From Streptomyces sp. f51 (GTDB taxonomy: Bacteria > Actinomycetota > Actinomycetes > Streptomycetales > Streptomycetaceae), in contig NZ_CP149798.1 in assembly GCF_037940415.1 (NCBI RefSeq), forward strand, positions 7,659,001-7,723,000: a DNA stretch of 64,000 bases, read 5' to 3'. The position numbers and the translations under genes were made by a program. The number at the start of each line of letters is the position of its first letter. Positions within the stretch are counted from its first letter, which is position 1. Below are positions 59,119 to 64,000 of this stretch, in pieces. The notes beneath the pieces are model-generated. The model saw nothing but the letters and a program-made list of their open reading frames with translations. It was not told the DNA's origin and did not search any database.

Positions 59119-60477
59119 ATGGACTCTCTGACACAGGCCCTGCTGTCCGGGGCCGGCCCGGAAGAACTCGGGCGGCACGAACTCCCCCCGACCTACGAGG
59201 CGGCGCACCTGCTCGCCGCGGACCTCGGCATGTTCGACGGCGTGGCGGACAACGACGTCCGCAAGTCGCTGCACGTCGGGCAGGTCCCCATGCCGGACAT
59301 CGCGCCGGACGAGGTGGTCGTCGCCGTCATGGCGAGCTCCATCAACTACAACACCGTGTGGTCGGCGACGTTCGAGCCGGTGCCCACGTTCGAGTTCCTC
59401 AAGCGCGGTGCCCGCCAGGGCGGTTGGGCCGCCCGCCACGACCTGCCCCACCACCAGGTCGGCTCGGACGCCTCCGGCGTCGTCGTCCGCGCCGGCGCCG
59501 GCGTGCGGCACTGGAAGCCGGGCGACCACGTCGTCGTCAGCTGCGTCCAGGTCGACGAACAGGAACCGGCGACCCACGCCGACGCCATGCTCGGCCAGGG
59601 ACAGAAGATCTGGGGCTACGAGACCAACTTCGGCTCCCTCGCCCACTACGCGGTGGTCCGCGCCAGCCAACTCCTGCCCAAACCGGCCCACTTGACCTGG
59701 GAGGAGTCGGCGGGCGTGCTGCTGACCGCGGCCACCTCCTACCGGATGCTCGTCGGCGCCAACGGCGCCCGGATCAAGCAGGGCGACATCGTCCTGATCT
59801 GGGGTGCCACCGGCGGCCTCGGCGCGTTCGCGGTCCAGATGGTCAAGAACGCCGGCGGCATCGCCATCGGCGTCGTCGGCTCCGAGCGCAAGGCCGAGGC
59901 ACTGCGCCGCCTGGGCTGCGACGTGATCATCAACCGCAACGACATCGGCCTGGGCGGCGACGACGCGCTCACCCCCGAGCGCACCATCGAGCTGGGCAAA
60001 CGGCTGGGACGGGAGATCCGCCGGCAGGTCGGCGAGGACCCGCACGTCGTCTTCGACTACGTCGGCCGGGCCACCTTCGGGATCTCGGTGTTCGTCGTCC
60101 GCAAGGGCGGCACCGTCGTCACCTGCGGCTCCAGCACCGGCTACGACCACCACTTCGACAACCGCTACCTGTGGATGAACCTCAAACGGGTCATCGGCAG
60201 CCACGCCGCCAACCTCCAGGAACAGGCCGAGTGCAACCGGCTCTTCCAGCTCGGCCACCTCTCACCCGTCCTGTCCGAGGTCTTCCCCCTCAAGGACGTG
60301 GGCGAGGCCGCACGGCGGGTCCAGAACAACCAGCACATCGGCAAGGTCGGCGTCCTGTGCCTGGCCCCCGAGGAAGGACTCGGCGTCACCGACCCCGCGC
60401 TGCGCGAACAGCTCGGCGTCGCCCGCCTCAACCCGCTGCGCCCCGGCGCACCCGATCCGGTGGCGGAGGTGTCCTGA
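59119..60477 (+). CDS. ccr: Crotonyl-CoA carboxylase/reductase
   Basis: This is a 452-residue medium-chain dehydrogenase/reductase of the CCR family. It reduces and carboxylates an alpha,beta-unsaturated acyl-CoA with NADPH and CO2 to give an alkylmalonyl-CoA extender. Family features are SSINYNTVWSATFEP (CO2-site Asn), WGYETNFGSLAHY, the NADPH motif WGATGGLGAFAVQ, and IGSHAANLQEQAE with the CO2-site His. The length is normal. It leads a three-gene set with KASIII and a 3-hydroxyacyl-CoA dehydrogenase, the arrangement known for branched extenders such as isobutylmalonyl- or 2-methylbutylmalonyl-CoA. The likely user is the VPGH-type AT of the PKS at 39847. The side-chain length cannot be read directly. 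Confidence 0.95.
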   Translation: MDSLTQALLSGAGPEELGRHELPPTYEAAHLLAADLGMFDGVADNDVRKSLHVGQVPMPDIAPDEVVVAVMASSINYNTVWSATFEPVPTFEFLKRGARQGGWAARHDLPHHQVGSDASGVVVRAGAGVRHWKPGDHVVVSCVQVDEQEPATHADAMLGQGQKIWGYETNFGSLAHYAVVRASQLLPKPAHLTWEESAGVLLTAATSYRMLVGANGARIKQGDIVLIWGATGGLGAFAVQMVKNAGGIAIGVVGSERKAEALRRLGCDVIINRNDIGLGGDDALTPERTIELGKRLGREIRRQVGEDPHVVFDYVGRATFGISVFVVRKGGTVVTCGSSTGYDHHFDNRYLWMNLKRVIGSHAANLQEQAECNRLFQLGHLSPVLSEVFPLKDVGEAARRVQNNQHIGKVGVLCLAPEEGLGVTDPALREQLGVARLNPLRPGAPDPVAEVS

Positions 60478-60478
60478 C

Positions 60479-61468
60479 ATGGGGATCGGCATACTCTCCA
60501 CCGGCTCCTACCTGCCCAAGCACGAGGTCGGCAACGAGGAGATCGCCGAACGCGTCGGCGTCAGCGCGGAATGGATCGAACGCAAGACACAGATCAGGTC
60601 CCGGCGCTACGCCGCCGACCACGAGGCGACCTCCGACCTCGCCGTGAAAGCAGCCGAACGCGCCCTGGAACAGGCCGGACTGACAGCCGATCAGATCGAC
60701 CACATCATCGTCTCGACCTCCACCGGCGACTTCCCGCAACCGCCCACCTCCTACCTCGTCCAGCACGGCCTCGGCGCCTACGGGGCGGCCTGCCTCGACA
60801 TCAACGTCGTATGCAGCGGCTTCGTCTACGCCCTGGCGCTGGCCCACAGCCTGGTCGGCGTGAACCCCGACGCCCGCATCCTGGTGATCGGCGCCGACGT
60901 CTACTCGCGGATCCTGGACTTCACCGACCACAGGACCGCGATCCTGTTCGCCGACGGCGCCGGCGCCGCCATCGTCGGCACCGTCCCCGAACCGCACGGG
61001 ATCATCGCCACCGACCTCTCCAGCCGCGGCGACGCCCACCACCTGATCCGCGTCGAGGCAGGCGGCAGCCGCAGGCCCGCCTCCGCCGCGACCGTCGCCG
61101 AGGGCGCCCACTACTTCAGGATGGACGGCCGCGGCGTACGGGACTTCGTCGCCGAGCACGTCCCGCCCGCACTCCTCGCCCTCGCCCGCAGAGCCGGCGT
61201 CGACATCGGCGCCGTCGACCACTTCGTACCGCACCAGGCCAACGGCGTGATGCTCGGCGAGGTCGTCGAACGCACCGGCCTGGGCGCCGCGCACACCCAC
61301 CGCACGCTCATCAGGTACGGCAACGTCGGCAGCGCCTCCGTACCGGTCGCCCTCGACGAGGCCAACCGCACCGGCGCCCTCAAAACGGGCGACCTGGTCC
61401 TGCTCGCCGGATTCGGCGGCGGCATGTCGATCGGAGCGACACTTCTGAACTGGGGGACCCCCGCATGA
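60479..61468 (+). CDS. Beta-ketoacyl-ACP synthase III (KASIII/FabH-like)
   Basis: This is a 329-residue thiolase-fold condensing enzyme. The catalytic triad is complete: Cys112 (INVVCSGF), His252 (VPHQAN) and Asn282 (YGNVGSAS). The N-terminal ILSTGSYLPKHEVGNEE and WIERKTQIRSRR are typical of KASIII. It would condense a short, probably branched acyl-CoA with a malonyl unit to begin the extender precursor that the next gene reduces and CCR carboxylates. The ATG comes one base after the CCR stop, and its own stop overlaps the next start, so the three genes form one operon. A general fatty-acid role is less likely given this setting. Confidence 0.94.
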   Translation: MGIGILSTGSYLPKHEVGNEEIAERVGVSAEWIERKTQIRSRRYAADHEATSDLAVKAAERALEQAGLTADQIDHIIVSTSTGDFPQPPTSYLVQHGLGAYGAACLDINVVCSGFVYALALAHSLVGVNPDARILVIGADVYSRILDFTDHRTAILFADGAGAAIVGTVPEPHGIIATDLSSRGDAHHLIRVEAGGSRRPASAATVAEGAHYFRMDGRGVRDFVAEHVPPALLALARRAGVDIGAVDHFVPHQANGVMLGEVVERTGLGAAHTHRTLIRYGNVGSASVPVALDEANRTGALKTGDLVLLAGFGGGMSIGATLLNWGTPA

Positions 61469-62349
61469 CCACGTCCACACACAGCGCCACGCCCGGCATC
61501 GAGCGGGTGGGCGTCGCCGGCAGCGGCATCATGGGCACCGGCATCGCCGAACTGTGCGCCAAACGCGGGCTCGACGTGAAGGTCGCGGTGTTCTCCGAGA
61601 CCTCACTGCGCACCGCGCCGCAGCGCCTGGCCGCCTCCCTGGAGCGGGCCGTGGCCAAGGGCCGGCTGACCGGGCAGGAACGCGACGCGGCCCTGGACCG
61701 GGTGTCCTTCACCCGCGACCTCGCCGACCTCGCGGACCGCCAACTGGTCGTCGAGGCCGTCAAGGAGGACGAGCAGCTCAAACGGGACCTGTTCGCCACC
61801 CTCGACAAGACCGTCGAGGACCCCGACGCGATCCTGGCCACCAACACCTCCTCCCTGCCCGTCGTACGGCTCGCCTCCGCCACCCGGCGCCCCGGCCAGG
61901 TCCTCGGCATCCACTTCTTCAACCCCGTGCCCGCCCTGCCCCTTGTCGAGCTCGTCCCCTCCGTCCTGACGGAGGCGACGGTCGCCGAACGGGCCCTGGT
62001 CTTCGTCCGCGACACCCTGGGCAAGCAGCCGATCGCCGCCCCCGACCGGGCCGGGTTCCTCGTCAACGCCCTGCTGTTCCCCTACCTGCTGTCCGCGATC
62101 CGCATGGTCGAGTCCGGCCTCGCGACGGCCGAGACCATCGACCAGGGCATGACCCAGGGCTGCGCCCACCCGATGGGCCCCCTGCGCCTCGCCGACCTCA
62201 TCGGCCTGGACACCACCGTCTCCATCGCCCAGGCCATGTACGAGGAGTTCAAGGAACCCCTCTACGCACCCCCGCCCCTCCTGCTCAGCCTGGTCGAAGC
62301 AGGCCACCTCGGCAAGAAGACCGGCCGGGGCTTCCACACGTACGCCTGA
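61465..62349 (+). CDS. 3-hydroxybutyryl-CoA dehydrogenase-like
   Basis: This is a 294-residue 3-hydroxyacyl-CoA dehydrogenase. The NAD(P)-binding motif is VGVAGSGIMGTGIAE, followed by the family signatures ATNTSSLPV and HFFNPVPALPLVELV, and a C-terminal domain with GFLVNALLFPYL and HPMGPLRLADLIGLD. It should reduce the 3-ketoacyl thioester made by KASIII; a dehydratase, not encoded here, must then give the enoyl substrate for CCR. It overlaps the KASIII gene by four bases (ATGA) and is the last clear pathway gene on the right. A degenerate copy of its last ~90 bases occurs at 62680-62770. Confidence 0.94.
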   Translation: MTTSTHSATPGIERVGVAGSGIMGTGIAELCAKRGLDVKVAVFSETSLRTAPQRLAASLERAVAKGRLTGQERDAALDRVSFTRDLADLADRQLVVEAVKEDEQLKRDLFATLDKTVEDPDAILATNTSSLPVVRLASATRRPGQVLGIHFFNPVPALPLVELVPSVLTEATVAERALVFVRDTLGKQPIAAPDRAGFLVNALLFPYLLSAIRMVESGLATAETIDQGMTQGCAHPMGPLRLADLIGLDTTVSIAQAMYEEFKEPLYAPPPLLLSLVEAGHLGKKTGRGFHTYA

Positions 62350-62426
62350 ACCCGTTCTCCAGTCTCCCGGGCGCTGCCGGACGCTAGGCTGCGCGGGGAG
62401 TTCTTCAGGGGACGGCGGGGGGTGCC

Positions 62427-62630
62427 ATGGCGAAGGTGACGATCAGCCTGGACAGTGATCTGGCGATCGAGGTCATGCTGCTGGCCGGTACCAGAAGTCC
62501 GCAGGACGCCGTCGAGCTGATCGTCCGGGACTATCTGGCACGCGGCCACCGCACCGAGGCCCGCACCGGCGAGACCACCGACCAGGACCGCCTCTCCGAC
62601 CGCAGGTCGGCACCGGAAGAGGGCCGCTGA
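62427..62630 (+). CDS. Small ribbon-helix-helix/VapB antitoxin-like protein
   Basis: This is a 67-residue protein. The N-terminal half, AKVTISLDSDLAIEVMLLAG then SPQDAVELIVRDYLARG, has the strand-helix-helix layout of RHH-type antitoxins and resembles VapB/DUF2191 antitoxins. The C-terminal 27 residues are polar and probably disordered, as expected for a toxin-binding tail. No PIN-domain toxin gene follows, so it may be an orphan or a free-standing regulator. It sits between the two copies of the dehydrogenase 3' end and does not look biosynthetic. Confidence 0.7.
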   Translation: MAKVTISLDSDLAIEVMLLAGTRSPQDAVELIVRDYLARGHRTEARTGETTDQDRLSDRRSAPEEGR

Positions 62631-62679
62631 GCGCTCCCCCCGGAACGATTTCGGACGCCCCGCTCACCCTCACGATCCA

Positions 62680-62770
62680 CGCACCCCGCCCCTCCTGCTC
62701 CGCCCGGTCGAAGCAGGCCGCCCGGGCAGGAAGACCGGCCGGGGCTTTCCCACGTACACCTGAGCCCGTT
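62680..62770 (+). pseudogene. Degenerate copy of the dehydrogenase gene 3' end
   Basis: The 91 bases match 62265-62356, the last part of the 3-hydroxyacyl-CoA dehydrogenase gene plus its stop, at roughly 88% by eye (about eleven differences including two single-base indels). The shared part includes GAAGACCGGCCGGGGCTT, the stop TGA and the following CCCGTT. Upstream of 62680 the similarity stops. It is a non-functional fragment left by duplication or recombination. Confidence 0.8.
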
Positions 62771-62785
62771 GCTCACGGCCCGGGT

Positions 62786-63583
62786 TCAGTCGTCCTGCTT
62801 CTGGGCGGTCAGCTGGAAGAGCCGGGCGGTGTGCATGTAGGGCGGCCGCGCGGTCGTGGCGAGTTCCAGCCGTTCCAGGTCGGCGTAGAACGCCGGGTCG
62901 TACTTCCGCGCGTCGTCGGTGATGTAGTCGCAGAAGCTGCGGATGCCGTAGTGCCGTACGTCCTCGCAGCCGAGGCCCCGCAGCACGGGGATGATCTCCT
63001 CTGCCGTATGCAGCGTCATCGCCGAGTCGAACATCCGGGTCCGGGACCGGTCCGTGCCGAGCGCGGCCAGCGCGGCGGCGGGGTCGGTCTCGCGCACGGC
63101 GATGTTCAGGGCGGCCGAGTGACGGTTGATGGCCATCACCGAGAACAGCCCGCCGGGCCTGAGGGGGGCCAGCGCCGCGGCGAGGACGCCCGGCACGTCG
63201 TCCACGTACGGGAGAAGACCGTGGCACAGGACCACGTCGAACGCCCCCTCGCGGATATGGGCGGGCAGGGCGGTGACGTCGGCGTGCACGCAGGTGACCA
63301 GCTCCGTCAGGCCGGCCGCCGAGGCCCGCTCGGTCGCGGCGGCGAGCATGGCGGGCGCGTAGTCGACGACGGTGACGTGATGCCCGTGGGCGGCCAGACG
63401 TATCGTGTCGCCGCCGTCACCGCCGGCGAGGTCGAGTATCCGCAACGGGCCGCCGCCCAGGCTGTCGAGACGACGGGCGAGGTTCGCCTCGACGACCGCG
63501 TACCGCAGCCGGCCCCAGGGGGCGTCCTGCCATTCCTGCCAGGTGGTCATCGCGGCGTCGAACTTCTCGGGAGCTTCAGGCAT
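62786..63583 (-). CDS. Class I SAM-dependent methyltransferase
   Basis: This is a 265-residue methyltransferase of the UbiE/Methyltransf_11-like type. Motif I is ILDLAGGDGGDTIRLA, the motif II acidic residue is in VTVVDYAPAML, a VHADVTALP segment follows, and post-motif FDVVLCHGLLPYVDD completes the SAM site. The start is ATG at 63583. It lies on the opposite strand to the extender operon, ends 16 bases beyond the duplicated fragment, and is separated from its right neighbour by a very strong hairpin. It could be a tailoring enzyme or a bystander; the position outside the main operons favours bystander. Confidence 0.88.
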   Translation of the reverse strand: MPEAPEKFDAAMTTWQEWQDAPWGRLRYAVVEANLARRLDSLGGGPLRILDLAGGDGGDTIRLAAHGHHVTVVDYAPAMLAAATERASAAGLTELVTCVHADVTALPAHIREGAFDVVLCHGLLPYVDDVPGVLAAALAPLRPGGLFSVMAINRHSAALNIAVRETDPAAALAALGTDRSRTRMFDSAMTLHTAEEIIPVLRGLGCEDVRHYGIRSFCDYITDDARKYDPAFYADLERLELATTARPPYMHTARLFQLTAQKQDD

Positions 63584-63623
63584 CGGGCGACGATAACCCG
63601 AACCCGCCCGCCCGGCCCGTGCA

Positions 63624-63691
63624 CCGGGACACGACCAGGGAGGAGGGGCCCGGGGTCGACCCCGGGCCCCTCCTCCCTGGTCGTGTCCCGG
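63624..63691. terminator. 32-bp perfect-stem terminator
   Basis: The arms 63624-63655 and 63660-63691 are fully complementary over 32 bp, with a TCGA loop; the whole 68 bases form a perfect palindrome. It lies 18 bases beyond the stop of the thioesterase gene at the right edge (minus strand) and upstream of the methyltransferase start, so it should terminate the former. Confidence 0.92.
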
Positions 63692-63708
63692 CGTCCGCCG
63701 GGCGCCGG

Positions 63709-64000
63709 TCAGGAGACGGTGGTGCTGGTGAGCAGGTCCTCGGTGACGGCGGTGGCGACGCGGTCGAGCTGGTCGAAGAGGTAGAAGTGGCCGCCGGGGA
63801 ACACCTTCACCGTGAAGTCGCCGGTGGTGTGCTCCCGCCAGGTGTGGGCGTCCTCGACCGACGCGATCGGGTCGCTGTCCCCGATCAGGGCGGTCACCGG
63901 GGCCGTGAGCGGGACGCCCGCAGGGGCGCGATAGGTGCCCAGGATGCGGTAGTCGGCCCGCAGCGCCGGCAGCACCAGCTCCAGGATGTCGGGGTCGTCG
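63709..64000 (-). CDS. Type II thioesterase, C-terminal part (cut by window edge)
   Basis: This is the last ~96 residues of an alpha/beta-hydrolase thioesterase whose 5' part lies beyond position 64000. Features seen are ILELVLPALRADYRILGTYR, the catalytic-Asp segment ALIGDSDPIASVED, then WREHTTGDFTVKVFPGGHF with the catalytic His. These match the C-terminal third of external thioesterases from PKS/NRPS clusters. The nucleophile cannot be checked. It suggests that further biosynthetic genes, of this or a neighbouring cluster, lie to the right. Confidence 0.85.
   Translation of the reverse strand, partial: DDPDILELVLPALRADYRILGTYRAPAGVPLTAPVTALIGDSDPIASVEDAHTWREHTTGDFTVKVFPGGHFYLFDQLDRVATAVTEDLLTSTTVS

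Noticed and set aside
62670..63227. Alternative minus-strand coding frame overlapping the methyltransferase gene
   Set aside because: The Arg/Pro-rich translation lacks motifs, and the frame at 62786-63583 has a complete SAM-binding core.

Overview
The window is almost wholly a hybrid polyketide/non-ribosomal peptide gene cluster from a high-GC actinomycete, most likely a Streptomyces. The signs are very strong GC bias at third codon positions, GTG/TTG starts, 4-bp ATGA/GTGA overlaps between genes, an LmbU-family regulator and a DrrAB-type exporter. No rRNA, tRNA, CRISPR array, transposase or integrase was seen.

Layout. 86-4447: MbtH-like protein, LmbU-like regulator, stand-alone adenylation (A) domain, stand-alone peptidyl carrier protein (PCP) and FAD-dependent oxidoreductase. 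4495-25056: three NRPS genes (C-A-PCP-E-C-A-PCP, C-A-PCP-E-C-A-PCP, C-A-NMT-PCP-TE). 25101-27754: type II thioesterase and ABC exporter pair. 27907-29705: GNAT, TetR and DUF1801-like genes that look unrelated to the pathway. 30032-33903: HpgT-like aminotransferase and two Fe(II)/2-oxoglutarate oxygenases (PhyH type and proline-3-hydroxylase type). 34238-36533: PCP, cytochrome P450 and a thioesterase-fold protein with a Cys nucleophile. 36712-55293: four type I PKS genes, a KSQ loading module and three extension modules. 55494-59009: NRPS C-A-PCP with a degenerate A domain. 59119-62349: crotonyl-CoA carboxylase/reductase, KASIII and 3-hydroxyacyl-CoA dehydrogenase for an alkylmalonyl-CoA extender. 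62427-64000: RHH-like protein, methyltransferase and a truncated type II thioesterase.

How it fits together (inference). The PKS starts with a decarboxylated methylmalonyl unit. It adds an unusual alkylmalonyl unit keeping a hydroxyl, then a malonyl unit nominally fully reduced, then a methylmalonyl unit keeping a ketone. This places a 3-keto and a 7-hydroxyl in one chain, which can close to a six-membered hemiketal (tetrahydropyran). The acyl chain then passes to the NRPS at 55494, whose A domain has lost its key motifs. The stand-alone A domain, PCP, P450 and Cys-type acyl-shuttle candidate probably supply that first residue in trans, likely a beta-hydroxy amino acid. The three large NRPSs add five more residues. 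Two are predicted to be D-piperazic acid from their binding-pocket codes, and the last is N-methylated. The terminal TE would release a cyclic hexadepsipeptide. Gene content and module order match, from memory, the azinothricin group (aurantimycin, polyoxypeptin and relatives). The exact product cannot be read from the sequence. Piperazate biosynthesis genes are not in the window and may lie to the left.

Cluster borders. The left border lies beyond position 1. The right border is probably near 62.35-62.8 kb, where a degenerate copy of the last pathway gene's 3' end is found.
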